Numbered from the stretch's first letter, positions 46,169-55,164 are shown. The stretch is 64,000 nucleotides of DNA from Bradyrhizobium diazoefficiens (GCF_016616425.1 NZ_CP067101.1:4340001-4404000); one strand, 5' to 3'. A program made the numbers and translations. The notes: a model not told the origin generated them from the sequence alone.

Positions 46169-47347
46169 CTACTTCTCCACCGCAAACGTCAACCCCGCGT
46201 TCTCGACCAGCCGCTTGATCAGCTTGTGCTGCATCGCTGCGCCCGGCGTCCAGAATCCTGCCGGAACGTCCGTCGCGTCGCGCAACAGGCAGATCGCGCA
46301 TTCGGAGATCATCTTCGAGGTCGAGCCGTAGCCGGGGTCGCGATCACCGGTGACGCCGGCGCGGACCTGACGGCCGTCGGGCGCGATTGCGACATAGAGC
46401 AGATCGAACAGACCGTTCTCGCGCTCCTCCTTCGAAGGCCCCTCGCCCGGCTTCGGTGCGTCGGGGCCGGTCTTCCCGGCGTTCGCCGCCATGACGCGTT
46501 TGGCGTTGGCCTCGCCCTGCTCGCCCGGACCGGTCAGCACCATCTCGTCGTAGACGAACTCGCGGCCGTAGGGAAAGCCCATCAGCATATTGGAGCGGTG
46601 GACGTTGCGCGTGTTGATCAGCGCCATCATGAATGGCGCGGCCCAGGATTGCAGGTCATCCTCGACGAACGGTTTGTTGCCCTTCGGCTGCTTCGGACCG
46701 GTGAAGCCGGGTGTCAGCGCAAACGGATCATTCAGGATCGGGACCAGGCTGAGGTCCTTGGCGACAGCTTCGAATGTCGCACGACCGCTCGCCGCCGTGC
46801 CGCCGGAGAGCGTGCCGCGCATGTCGCGTACGCGACCCTTGACACGCGCAGCCGGCGCGCCGAACACGCGCTTGGCCTCTTCCTGCACGAAGAACGTGCC
46901 CAGCTCGAACGGCACGGAATCGTAGCCGCAGGAAAATACGATGCGCGCGCCGCTGTCTTTCGCGGCCACCTCGTATTTGTCGATCATCTGCCGCATCCAG
47001 ATCGGCTCACCGCAGAGATCGAAATAATCCGTGCCGGTGGCGACGCAGGCGGCGAGCAAATCCTCGCCATAGAATTGATACGGGCCGACGGTGGTGATCA
47101 CCGACATCGTCTGCTCGGCCATCGCCTTCAGCGAGGCTGCGTCCGCCGCATCCGCAACGATCAGCGGCGTATTGCCAGGCGCGCCGATCGCGTCGCGTAC
47201 CGCTTTCAGCTTGCCGAGGCTGCGGCCCGCCATCGCCCATTTCAGTGCGTGGTCGCTCTTGTAATGCTGAGTCAGATATTCTGCGACGAGCTGGCCGGTG
47301 AAACCGGTCGCGCCGTAGACGACGATGTCGAATTTCGCAGAGCTCAT
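46169..47347 (-). CDS. Saccharopine dehydrogenase-like NADP-binding protein
   Basis: 392 residues with an N-terminal Rossmann fold YGATGFTGQLVAEYL and the family regions VVGPYQFYGEDLLAACVATGTDYFDLCGEP and GYDSVPFELGTFF. It belongs to the saccharopine-dehydrogenase-like (trans-acting enoyl reductase-like) group; lysine metabolism is not implied. Overlaps the upstream DUF169 gene by 4 bases (ATGA), so the two form one translationally coupled unit, suggesting a joint function. Confidence 0.87.
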   Translation of the reverse strand: MSSAKFDIVVYGATGFTGQLVAEYLTQHYKSDHALKWAMAGRSLGKLKAVRDAIGAPGNTPLIVADAADAASLKAMAEQTMSVITTVGPYQFYGEDLLAACVATGTDYFDLCGEPIWMRQMIDKYEVAAKDSGARIVFSCGYDSVPFELGTFFVQEEAKRVFGAPAARVKGRVRDMRGTLSGGTAASGRATFEAVAKDLSLVPILNDPFALTPGFTGPKQPKGNKPFVEDDLQSWAAPFMMALINTRNVHRSNMLMGFPYGREFVYDEMVLTGPGEQGEANAKRVMAANAGKTGPDAPKPGEGPSKEERENGLFDLLYVAIAPDGRQVRAGVTGDRDPGYGSTSKMISECAICLLRDATDVPAGFWTPGAAMQHKLIKRLVENAGLTFAVEK

Positions 47348-48138
47348 GACTGGCCTTTACTTTTCGCGTAGCTCACGCCCATGCCGGCACGGACGTCACT
47401 TTGAATGCCATAGGGCGGGATTGGGTAGCGCAGGCCGTTCCTGGCCAGCGCCTTCATGCCCAGAACCGCCTTCGCGAGATGCGAAGGCTTCAGGGCCATC
47501 AGCATCTCCTCGTCCGGCACGCCGCCATAGCGCCGTTCGGCATAGCATGGCAAGGACAGGCTGGGCTCCCCGGTCTTGAGCGCCCGTCCCCACGAATCCG
47601 CGCAAGCGGTCTCGCCGACCACGCCCCATTCGAACTTCTTGTAGCCGGTATATTGCAGCCCGTTGATCAGGATGATCATCTGCCCGGGCGTCGCATAGAC
47701 GAGGCAGATGTCGGGCGGATCGAGCCGGCCGCTCGCGAGCGGACTGACGGCGAGCGCCTGGTACTGTCCGAACGGAACCACGTCCAGCGCCTCCTGGCGC
47801 TTGCGCGCGTCCTCCGCCGTGCCGTGCCAGACCCCGACATAATTTTCGCCGGCGAGCCATTTGTCGTCCTGCGGCGCAAGGCCGATTACCGCGCGGCACT
47901 GCGCGCCGACAAGATCCTCGGCGGTGATGCCGACGGTCCAGCCCAGACGTGCGGCCATGCTGACGATCTGGTCGGTGGTGTGGATCGCATTCGGCCGCCG
48001 GATTTTCGGGATCGCCTCCATGTCGGCTGCTTGCGCGAACAGCTTCATGCCGATCACATTCGTCTTCAGCCGCAGCAGGCTGTTGAGATCGGCGACGAGG
48101 CCGGCAAGATCGACGCTGTCTGCATTCTGCTGTTGCAT
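47344..48138 (-). CDS. DUF169 domain protein
   Basis: 264 residues from ATG 48138, preceded by the excellent GGAGGAAGCC. Family landmarks: LLRLKTNVIGMKLF, PPDICLVYATPGQMIILINGLQ, TGEPSLSLPCYAERRYGGVPDEEMLMALKP. DUF169 proteins are often linked to metal/cofactor or redox functions but the chemistry is not known. Contains two Cys (near DLVGAQCRA and ETACADSWG, and SLPCYAERR) that might bind a cofactor. First gene of a two-gene unit with the reductase-like gene. Confidence 0.87.
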   Translation of the reverse strand: MQQQNADSVDLAGLVADLNSLLRLKTNVIGMKLFAQAADMEAIPKIRRPNAIHTTDQIVSMAARLGWTVGITAEDLVGAQCRAVIGLAPQDDKWLAGENYVGVWHGTAEDARKRQEALDVVPFGQYQALAVSPLASGRLDPPDICLVYATPGQMIILINGLQYTGYKKFEWGVVGETACADSWGRALKTGEPSLSLPCYAERRYGGVPDEEMLMALKPSHLAKAVLGMKALARNGLRYPIPPYGIQSDVRAGMGVSYAKSKGQS

Positions 48139-48194
48139 GGCTTCCTCCGGACCGGCGATCACGCGCCGCGTGTTCTTATTTTGCTGTCCCCGTT

Positions 48195-48998
48195 CTAGTC
48201 CTTGGTGGGTCCCGGAAGCAACTCACGGGTCCTGCCCATCAGACGGTAAGCCACGAGGCCGATCCACTCGCGCACCGCAACTTCGGTTCGGCCCAGCCCG
48301 TCCGCGCCGATGTTGGTGAAGGAAAAGAGATCGTCACGTCCGCCCATTCGCCAGTCCACGGGATAGGCCTCGACGTCAAATCCGGCTTTGCGGAAGATCC
48401 CGATCGAGCGCGGCATGTGGAAGGCCGATGTCACCAGAAGCCAGCGCTCGCCCGGCTTCGGCGTCACCAGCTGTTTCGTGAAGATCGCATTCTCCCAGGT
48501 GTTACGGGAATTGCGCTCGAGGATCAGGCGCTGCTTCGGGATGCCGAGATTCTCCAGGATCGGCGCGGAGTAGTCGGCTTCCCTCGCGTCTGTGGAGACC
48601 AGGTTCGCGCTTCCCCCGGTGAACACGATGCGCGCATTCGGATAGCGGCGCGCGAGCTCGGCCGGCGCAAACAGACGATCGGCTGCGTGCGCGACCACGG
48701 GCATCCGATGCGCCGCCGACAGATCGGTGTCGACCGAGCCGCCCAGCACGATGATGCCGTCGGGCGCGCCGCGCGAGCCGTCCCACGCCGGAAAGCGCGA
48801 TTCAAGCGGATAGATCAGGAGATTGCCGAGCGGCGAGAACGCAGCCAGCGCCAGCAGCACCAGCGTGGTCACGGCGAGCTTGCGGCCGAGCGCGGCAAAG
48901 CGCGTCACCATCAGCACCAGCGACAGGATACCAAGTTCGACCAGAAGGTTGATCGGCAGCAGCGCGGTGCCGAGCGTCTTGGACAGAACGAAAAACAG
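48195..48998 (-). CDS. YdcF/SanA-like DUF218 membrane protein
   Basis: 267 residues if started at CTG 48998 (codon for FFVLSK-type N-terminus, with GAGG 5 bases upstream). The frame stays open to 49193 but that extension is Arg/Pro-rich and overlaps the opposing gene. Two membrane segments (about 10-60), then the DUF218 domain: DGIIVLGGSVDTDLS, ARRYPNARIVFTGGSAN, ERNSRNTWENAIFTKQLV and SAFHMPRSIGIFRKAGFDVEAYPVDWR. Family members (ElyC, SanA) act in envelope maintenance; exact reaction unknown. Periplasmic domain by topology. Confidence 0.82.
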   Translation of the reverse strand: MFFVLSKTLGTALLPINLLVELGILSLVLMVTRFAALGRKLAVTTLVLLALAAFSPLGNLLIYPLESRFPAWDGSRGAPDGIIVLGGSVDTDLSAAHRMPVVAHAADRLFAPAELARRYPNARIVFTGGSANLVSTDAREADYSAPILENLGIPKQRLILERNSRNTWENAIFTKQLVTPKPGERWLLVTSAFHMPRSIGIFRKAGFDVEAYPVDWRMGGRDDLFSFTNIGADGLGRTEVAVREWIGLVAYRLMGRTRELLPGPTKD

Positions 48999-49129
48999 GG
49001 GAGCCTCGCTGGAATGAGCTTGCCAATCTGTGCGGGGCTTGACCTGCCCGGCGATCTTCAGAAATCTTCTTGAAAGAGGATCGAGCGCCGGGTCAAGCCC
49101 GGCCTGATGAAAGCGACCGGACGCGGCGA

Positions 49130-50071
49130 ATGACCCATCACCACCTGCATTCCAGCCCCAAAACCTGCCATTGGGGCTTCTTCGAAGCCGCACTCAAGCC
49201 CATCCTCACCATCGCGAGCGGCGATGAGGTGACGGTCGACACCATCAGCGGCGGACCTGACATGCTGCCGGACCGCGACAAGTTTCACATTCCGCCGGAG
49301 ATGTTCGAGGTTCATGCCGACAACGAGCGCATGCTGCCCGGCCACATCCTCACCGGCCCGATTGCGGTCGAAGGCGCCGAGCCCGGCGACGTGCTCGCGG
49401 TCGAGATCCTAGACGTCCAGCTCCGGCAGGATTGGGGCTGGAACATGATCAAGCCGCTGTCCGGCACCCTGCCCGACGATTTCCACGAGACTCGCATCCT
49501 GAACATCCCGCTCGACCGGACGCGGATGGTCGGCCGCATGCCGTGGGGCCTCGACCTGCCTCTCAAACCGTTCTTCGGCGTGATGGGCGTTGCGCCGCCA
49601 CCTGGCTGGGGCCGCATCTCCTCGCTGATCCCGCGCGCCATGGGCGGCAATCTCGACAACAAGGAGCTCGGCGCCGGCGCGACGCTCTACCTGCCGGTCT
49701 TCGTGCCGGGTGCGCTGTTTTCCTGCGGCGACGGCCATGGCGTGCAGGGCGACGGCGAGGTCTGCGTCACCGCGATCGAGACCGCGCTCCAGGGCCGCTT
49801 CCGCCTGACGCTGCGCAAGGACCTCAGGTTCGACTATCCCCGCGCCGAGACGGCGACCCACTACATGACGATGGCAATGGACCCCGACCTCGACCAGTGC
49901 GTGGTGCGCGCGCTGCGCGACATGATTGCGCTGCTCGGCGAGCGGCGAAACCTGTCGCGCGAGGACGCCTACACGCTGTGCAGCCTGGCGGCAGATCTGC
50001 GGGTGACCCAGACCGTCAACGGCGCCAAGGGCATCCATTGCATGATCGAAAAGGCGATCGTGCACGGCTGA
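49130..50071 (+). CDS. Acetamidase/formamidase family protein
   Basis: 313 residues from ATG 49130. Family signatures: ERMLPGHILTGPIAVEGAEPGDVLAVEI, TRMVGRMPWGLDLPLKPFFGVMGVAPP, ATLYLPVFVPGALFSCGDGHGVQGDGEVCVTAIE. It would hydrolyse a short-chain amide such as formamide or acetamide to ammonia and the acid. Upstream frame from 49070 includes a CCGGGTCAAGCCCGG REP fragment and is not preferred. Single-gene unit. Confidence 0.9.
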   Translation: MTHHHLHSSPKTCHWGFFEAALKPILTIASGDEVTVDTISGGPDMLPDRDKFHIPPEMFEVHADNERMLPGHILTGPIAVEGAEPGDVLAVEILDVQLRQDWGWNMIKPLSGTLPDDFHETRILNIPLDRTRMVGRMPWGLDLPLKPFFGVMGVAPPPGWGRISSLIPRAMGGNLDNKELGAGATLYLPVFVPGALFSCGDGHGVQGDGEVCVTAIETALQGRFRLTLRKDLRFDYPRAETATHYMTMAMDPDLDQCVVRALRDMIALLGERRNLSREDAYTLCSLAADLRVTQTVNGAKGIHCMIEKAIVHG

Positions 50072-50271
50072 GCCGCCCTGCCCTTCCCGACCTGTTGACG
50101 CCACGCCGCCGCCCGGTCCTCCGCACGGCGCGCTGAACCGCGTCTGATTTCTCGTGCGATTCCAACACCCTGAGCGTCAAGCTCAGCATGCATTTGACTT
50201 CCGCCCTTGAACCTAAATAGAGTCTTAATCGTTACTTTTATGTACCCGAGTAAGAGGCTAGCGTTCGGGCC

Positions 50272-50469
50272 ATGGCCACCGAAAAAGCCGAGACTGACCG
50301 TATTCCCGTAACCCTGGCGCTCTCGACCATCACCTATCTGGAGAAGCTGGTGAGACAGGGCACCCACGGCACCAGCGTTCCCGGCGTCGCACGGACATTG
50401 ATCGAGGAAGGCATCCGTCTCGCCATCAAGGACGGGCTTTTGTCGATCCGCGACAATGGCAGGACGTGA
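50272..50469 (+). CDS. Small ribbon-helix-helix-like protein
   Basis: 65 residues: a short strand (IPVTLALS), then helix ITYLEKLVRQG, turn, and helix SVPGVARTLIEEGIRLAIKDG. The strand-helix-helix layout is like Arc/MetJ transcriptional regulators, but this is a pattern judgement only. It stands 74 bases upstream of gcrA on the same strand. Leader 50072-50271 has an inverted repeat CTGAGC/GCTCAG at 50170-50186 but no other feature. Confidence 0.6.
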   Translation: MATEKAETDRIPVTLALSTITYLEKLVRQGTHGTSVPGVARTLIEEGIRLAIKDGLLSIRDNGRT

Positions 50470-50542
50470 GCGCGCGCCGAACGCGATGCGGACGGATCTC
50501 GACAGGCGGATGGCCGACATCTGCAACCTGGGACCGTTACAC

Positions 50543-51088
50543 ATGCCTGTTCTCTCGCCAACGTCTTCGCCGACCTGTCCCTCACAGCCCTCTTCTTCAA
50601 AGACGTGTTCTTCAAAGACCTATTCTTCAAAGACGTGGACCGACGAACGAATCGGACTTCTGAAGCGGCATTTCGAGGCCGGCCTCTCCTGCAGCGAGAT
50701 TGCCGCCGACATTGGCGTCAGCCGCAATGCCGTGATCGGCAAACTGTCGCGCCTCAATCTGACGCGTGGCCGGACGAACGACGATCGCAAGATTCAGGAC
50801 AGGCCGCCGGCGCGGGTGCGCAAGGCCGTGCCGCGGCTGCAATATGAGATGCTCGCCACGATCTACGGCGACACCGACGCACCCGCGGTCGCAGGTCCCA
50901 TCGACGACGCCAATCGGTGCTCGCTGCTGGAGCTTGCCGAGAACCGCTGCCGCTGGCCGATCTCGACGCCGGGCGCCGAGGATTTCTGCTTCTGCGGCAA
51001 CTCCGCGCCCGACGGTCAGCCCTATTGCACCGGCCACAGCCGCCTCGCCTACCGGCCGAATTCCCGTGCGCGTGTCATGCGCGGCTGA
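50543..51088 (+). CDS. gcrA: GcrA cell-cycle regulator
   Basis: 181 residues if started at ATG 50543; earlier in-frame starts exist (50456) but overlap the previous gene. N-terminal DNA-binding helix-turn-helix: TWTDERIGLLKRHFEAGLSCSEIAADIGVSRNAVIGKLSRL. The C-terminal sigma-70-contacting region has ENRCRWPISTPG and the FCGN...YCTGH Cys/His cluster. GcrA works with CcrM methylation to activate cell-cycle promoters. Before the core lies a nonconserved Ser/Thr/Lys leader that includes three 15-base tandem repeats (50593-50637). A strong terminator follows. Confidence 0.9.
   Translation: MPVLSPTSSPTCPSQPSSSKTCSSKTYSSKTWTDERIGLLKRHFEAGLSCSEIAADIGVSRNAVIGKLSRLNLTRGRTNDDRKIQDRPPARVRKAVPRLQYEMLATIYGDTDAPAVAGPIDDANRCSLLELAENRCRWPISTPGAEDFCFCGNSAPDGQPYCTGHSRLAYRPNSRARVMRG
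50593..50637 (+). repeat. Three tandem 15-base repeats in the 5' part of gcrA
   Basis: TTCTTCAAAGACGTG, TTCTTCAAAGACCTA, TTCTTCAAAGACGTG in a row. In frame they encode the SSKT-type pentapeptide three times (SSKTC, SSKTY, SSKTW). Slippage could vary copy number. Confidence 0.85.
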
Positions 51089-51106
51089 AGCGGCACTCCA
51101 AAAACG

Positions 51107-51140
51107 AAAAACCTCCGGCAGGGCATTGCCGGAGGTTTTG
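51107..51140 (+). terminator. Intrinsic terminator of gcrA
   Basis: Stem ACCTCCGGCA/TGCCGGAGGT, 6-base loop, A-run before and TTTT after; 20 bases after the gcrA stop. Confidence 0.92.
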
Positions 51141-51344
51141 GAGGCTTAGCGTGAAGCTAAGAGCCGCAATCTTGTCGACGGCTGAGCGCTATTTAGCTGA
51201 GTAACTCAAGTAAGTCAATCAGTATGAGCCCCGACCGCACCAAACCCTCGCGGCATTTTCCCGACACGCGGTCGGTCAATTGTGCGCCTTCGCTTCGCTC
51301 AACCTCTGAAGGAAGCTGAATTGAGAAGTGCGCAGAGTACGCAA

Positions 51345-51370
51345 AACCCCGGCGGTTTCCCGCCGGGGTT
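51345..51370 (-). terminator. Intrinsic terminator of the porin gene
   Basis: Perfect 11-base stem AACCCCGGCGG/CCGCCGGGGTT with a 4-base loop, 14 bases after the porin stop; on the minus strand TTTTG follows. Confidence 0.88.
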
Positions 51371-51383
51371 GGCCGAACGATCT

Positions 51384-52868
51384 TTAGAAGTTGCGCTGAG
51401 CGCGAAGCAACATCTGGAGGTTGCCCTGATCCTTCAGCTCGTAGGTGGCTGCAGGCTTCGCAACCGCGGCGGACGCCGGGGCGGCGATCGTGCCCGAGTA
51501 CTTCTGGTCGAGCCAGACGTAGCTCAGGTCGGCCGTGAAGGCCAGGTTCTTGACCGGCTTCCAGACCACGTTGCCGCCGAGAACCGCGAGGTTGAAGTCC
51601 GGGTTACACGTCGCGCCGGCCGACGGGGTCAGAGCCGCGGCAAAGTTGGCGCAGATCAGAGCCTTGCCAGTGTTACCGTATTTGAGCTGGGCATAAGCAC
51701 CGTAGATGCTCGATGACCAATCCGGTGACCAGTTGTGGGTGTAACCGCCGCGGAAGCCCCAGGTCTTGACCGTGTCAATCCCGGTACCAACACCAAAGAC
51801 TCCATCAGCGATGCCAGCAACGCCGAGGCTCTGATACGCAACGTCGCTGCCGCCGTAGATGAAGATGGTCTGCGGGAACAAGCTCTGGAAGTTGTAGCGC
51901 GATGCGCCGTCGGTGTAGACGGCCTGCAAGTTGATCGAGTCGCCCGCGCCAGTCGGGATGTTCTTGATCGACAAGGCGCCCTGCACAGCCCAGCCCCACT
52001 TGTCGTCGGGGTGGCCGGTGACTTCCGTCGCGCCGTAGTAGGCCGAGTGGATGTTGTGCGCGACTCCCGACAGCTGGAAGAGACCCCAAGCCTGGTCGAC
52101 GCGAACCTGACCGATGAGGTCAGGCACACGCGTGCCACCCCAGGCGCTGGCCCCGTAGACGCCCGTCACAAACTGAGCGGCCGTACCCGACGACACGTTC
52201 CAGAGGTTCGACTGGCCGCCTGTTGGCGACGACTCATCCTGCGCCGCCAGCGAAGCGGTGATGCCCTGGCCGAAGTCGGCCGTATAGGCAATCTGGTTCA
52301 CACCGTTGGTGTGGTTGCTGCCGCCCGGAAGGAAGTCGGGACCGCCAGCCGGATAGCTCTGCCACGGTGCGTCGAAGATCGAGACGGTGCGGCCGAGGGT
52401 GAAACCAGCGAACTGGATGAACGCATGGTAGAGGCCGAGCGAGGCCGAACCGGTGGGAGCCGTCGTGCCGCCGCCGCTGCCGGTGACGGACGGGGTATCA
52501 TAGGTGAAGGTCATATCGGCGTAGGTACGCACCACGCCATATTCAGTCGCGGTGCGCGTATCGACGTTGAAGTCCATACGAGCGCGGGTCTGGTAGTAGT
52601 TGTCCAGACGGTTTTGTGCACCCGCCGGAGCGCCCTGACCAATGTTGTAGGCGCCGTTGGTGTTCGCCAGCAGGTCGGCACGGATATAGCCGCCAAGCTT
52701 GATGCAGGTGTCGGTGCCCGGCATGTAGTAGAATCCGGCGCCGTAGAGCGTGCAGATCTTCACATATTCGACCGCCTTGGCCTTGAGCGGCAGATCGGCC
52801 GCCTGGGCTCCACCGACGGCGATCAGACCCGCCGCAGTGCCGAGCAAAAGGCTCTTCACCATTTTCAT
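51384..52868 (-). CDS. Outer-membrane porin (Porin_2 family)
   Basis: 494 residues, signal peptide about 1-24 (MKMVKSLLLG..., cleaved before ADLPLKAK). The mature protein starts with the family pattern KAKAVEYVKIC..YGAGFYYMPGTDTCIKLGGYIRAD and ends in LQMLLRAQRNF with a terminal Phe for outer-membrane insertion. The chain is 16 beta-strand-like with Tyr/Asn/Gly-rich loops. Bradyrhizobium carries several paralogues of this Omp2b-like porin. Start ATG 52868 follows GGAGGTTTTAA. Followed by a strong terminator; upstream 400 bases have no other gene. Confidence 0.95.
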   Translation of the reverse strand: MKMVKSLLLGTAAGLIAVGGAQAADLPLKAKAVEYVKICTLYGAGFYYMPGTDTCIKLGGYIRADLLANTNGAYNIGQGAPAGAQNRLDNYYQTRARMDFNVDTRTATEYGVVRTYADMTFTYDTPSVTGSGGGTTAPTGSASLGLYHAFIQFAGFTLGRTVSIFDAPWQSYPAGGPDFLPGGSNHTNGVNQIAYTADFGQGITASLAAQDESSPTGGQSNLWNVSSGTAAQFVTGVYGASAWGGTRVPDLIGQVRVDQAWGLFQLSGVAHNIHSAYYGATEVTGHPDDKWGWAVQGALSIKNIPTGAGDSINLQAVYTDGASRYNFQSLFPQTIFIYGGSDVAYQSLGVAGIADGVFGVGTGIDTVKTWGFRGGYTHNWSPDWSSSIYGAYAQLKYGNTGKALICANFAAALTPSAGATCNPDFNLAVLGGNVVWKPVKNLAFTADLSYVWLDQKYSGTIAAPASAAVAKPAATYELKDQGNLQMLLRAQRNF

Positions 52869-53274
52869 TTAAAACCTCCAAGTTGCTCATTTTACGGAGA
52901 CCGGACCGTGAGGCCCCCCAGATCCCCGTCTCTTCGAATCCGCTCGGCCACTTTGCGCTTTCGGACACACCCGCTTTCGAGGCGAGGGACGTTGAGCGAA
53001 CCACCTGCAACGGGACGATCGAGTACCCCCCACCGTCACGGAGCAATATGCATGCGTTGTTCCGTTAATCAAAATAGTTTATCTACTCAGCTTTGTAGTT
53101 TCGATAATCCTGTGCCCCGCGCGCAACACCCGGCCCGGCCATCTGCTGAGCTGATCATATTTGTAATTTCCGTGACAAGATTACCCTGCTCTGCACTTGC
53201 GTCAGAGCAGGCTTGCGCCGACTATGGCCTTGCAACACACCGGCCAGAAAGAATCAGATCACGGGGGTGACGCT
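52869..53274. other. Intergenic region upstream of porin and MarR-type genes
   Basis: Holds the porin leader and promoter (minus strand TTGATT...TATTGC, near 53040-53070, is possible) and the upstream region of the MarR-type gene. AT-rich stretch at 53060-53110. No gene supported. Confidence 0.4.
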
Positions 53275-53781
53275 GTGTCCGCGACGAGGAAAGAGGGAGC
53301 GCGCCTGCGCCCGACCGGCAATCTGGACATCATCAGGCGATTCACCTGGGAGATCTCGTCGATCAACATGTATCTGGAGGAGTTGCGTCAGTTCTGGGCG
53401 AAGACCCTCGGCATCAGCGGCCCGCAATGGCTGATCCTGATGGCCATCTCCGACCTCGACAAGGACGACGGCATCCCGGTCAACGTCGTCTCCAAGCTTC
53501 TCCACGTCGATCCGTCCTTCGTCACCACCCAGTCCAAGCTGCTCGAGAAGAAGGGCCTGTTGCGCCGGCGTCCCTCGCCGACCGACGCCCGCGTGGTGCG
53601 GTTGTCGCTGGCCGAGAAGACGCAGAAGCACATCGCGAGCCTCAACGAGCAGTACAAGACGATCCGCGAATTCGTCTTCCAGGAGTTCGACGAGAACGAA
53701 CTGACGGAATTCACCACCAAGCTCGCGACGCTGAAGAACCGCCTCGAGAAGGCCTGCGTCCGGATCTCGCACGACCTCTAG
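53275..53781 (+). CDS. MarR-type winged-helix regulator
   Basis: 168 residues from GTG 53275 (GGGGGTGA 4 bases upstream); ATG 53224 is an alternative. DNA-binding domain: NVVSKLLHVDPSFVTTQSKLLEKKGLLRRRPSPTDARVVRLSL, with long dimerisation helices at both ends (IRRFTWEISSINMYLEELRQFW). Regulates unknown target; the convergent gene is a hydrolase-like protein and the divergent region is the porin promoter, so the porin could be a target (inference). Confidence 0.82.
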   Translation: MSATRKEGARLRPTGNLDIIRRFTWEISSINMYLEELRQFWAKTLGISGPQWLILMAISDLDKDDGIPVNVVSKLLHVDPSFVTTQSKLLEKKGLLRRRPSPTDARVVRLSLAEKTQKHIASLNEQYKTIREFVFQEFDENELTEFTTKLATLKNRLEKACVRISHDL

Positions 53782-53797
53782 GGCCTTGGAATGGCGC

Positions 53798-54913
53798 TCA
53801 GATCCGCCGAGCGGCGGCGCCGAGCCGCGATTCGAGCCAGTCGAAGATGTATTCGTTGGCAAGGCTCGGATTGTCCGCATGGGCCTGCGCCGCACCGGTC
53901 TCGGCCGCGGTGAATATCTTCAGCATGATGTCCGAGCTGCCGAGCCGGGAGTTCTGGACGATCTGACGGGCGCGGTCGGCCTTGAGCCAGCCGTCCTCGC
54001 CGAGCGTGATCAGCACCGGACAGTCGGCACTGGAGGCCATCAGCGGCGCATGCGGCACCGGCACGATGCTGACGTCGCTCATCGCGAATCGGCTGGCAAA
54101 GAAGGCCCGCTCATGCAGGTCCCACAGGCCGCCGTCGCAAACAGCGGCGGCAAGCCGCGGCTCCTGCAACACCGCGCGCGCCACGAAGGACGAGCCCCAG
54201 CCATCGGCAATGATCCCGACACGCGCGAAATCGACGTCGTTGCGCGTCTCCAGATAGTCCATGACGGACGGAATCGCACTCTCGAGATTCCGGCGCCGCA
54301 GCAGCACATCGAGATAATCATCGCGTTGGTCGCCGAACAGGTCCAGCGCCAGCATAGAGAATCCGCGCTCGCGCGCGTGCGGCACGAGCTTGAACAGGAA
54401 TTCCTCCTTGCGGTGGCCCGGCTCGCCGATGCAGATCACGGTCGGAGCCTGCCCGCTTCCCGACGGCGCAGGGAGGAAGTAGCCCTGCAGCGCATGTCCC
54501 TCGAGCCAGGGAATCGTCACGACCTCGCCGGCCGGGCCGCGCGCCGAAAGGTAGCGGCGAGCGCATTCCTGCATCGCGAGCACCGCAACCCAGCGGCGCT
54601 CGTCGGCCTGGTCGAGCGGCATCGCCGCCGCGCCATAGTAATTCATGGCGCGCAGCCAGTTGCGCTGCGCGCTCGCCATGTGGCCTTCCGCGAATGCAGC
54701 CTCGGCGCGCTGCCGATTGACTTGCGCCAGCCGTTTCCACTCGCGATGCCAGGACCGGTCGTCGCCCGCCTTCAGCCGCCGCGCGATCATCAGGCATTCG
54801 GCGATCGTGGCGCCGCCCTCCTGGGCCGCGGTGAGCAGCCGCGTGAATTCAGCGGAGATGTCCTCTCGCTCCGGGCAAAGAGTCCAGTCGTCGGAGAGGC
54901 ATGCGGGGATCAT
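53798..54913 (-). CDS. Alpha/beta-hydrolase-fold protein with altered nucleophile position
   Basis: 371 residues with an N-terminal helical domain (about 1-120), like FrsA/2,6-dihydroxypseudooxynicotine hydrolase relatives, then an alpha/beta-hydrolase core (VICIGEPGHRKEEFLFKL, SMLALDLFGDQRDDYLDVLL). The nucleophile elbow reads ADGWG (236-240): Gly238 stands where Ser is expected, so hydrolysis is doubtful. Possible His partner near the C-terminus (QAHADNPS). Convergent with the MarR-type gene (16 bases between stops). Function unknown. Confidence 0.65.
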   Translation of the reverse strand: MIPACLSDDWTLCPEREDISAEFTRLLTAAQEGGATIAECLMIARRLKAGDDRSWHREWKRLAQVNRQRAEAAFAEGHMASAQRNWLRAMNYYGAAAMPLDQADERRWVAVLAMQECARRYLSARGPAGEVVTIPWLEGHALQGYFLPAPSGSGQAPTVICIGEPGHRKEEFLFKLVPHARERGFSMLALDLFGDQRDDYLDVLLRRRNLESAIPSVMDYLETRNDVDFARVGIIADGWGSSFVARAVLQEPRLAAAVCDGGLWDLHERAFFASRFAMSDVSIVPVPHAPLMASSADCPVLITLGEDGWLKADRARQIVQNSRLGSSDIMLKIFTAAETGAAQAHADNPSLANEYIFDWLESRLGAAARRI

Positions 54914-55164
54914 CGGGAGCTACGCTCTGTCATCGCGTTACCCCTGATCGATTAGACTATTTCAGTTCCCCAACCAAGCAGCGGTGCACCGAATGAGAGC
55001 CGTTCGAGATCACCATCGCTTGAACATCGTCGTGTCGCATGCGTGACATTCCGATTGATCATGAAGCGTGCGACACATTGGCAAGAGGTGGCACGTAAAA
55101 TTGCCTGAGCACCTCTTGCCATGACGATCATCATACCCATATTGGCGCCCGCGCGGAGGCGGTC

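Noticed and set aside
50593..50637. CRISPR-like tandem repeats
   Set aside because: Units are 15 bases, directly adjacent with no spacers and inside a coding frame.
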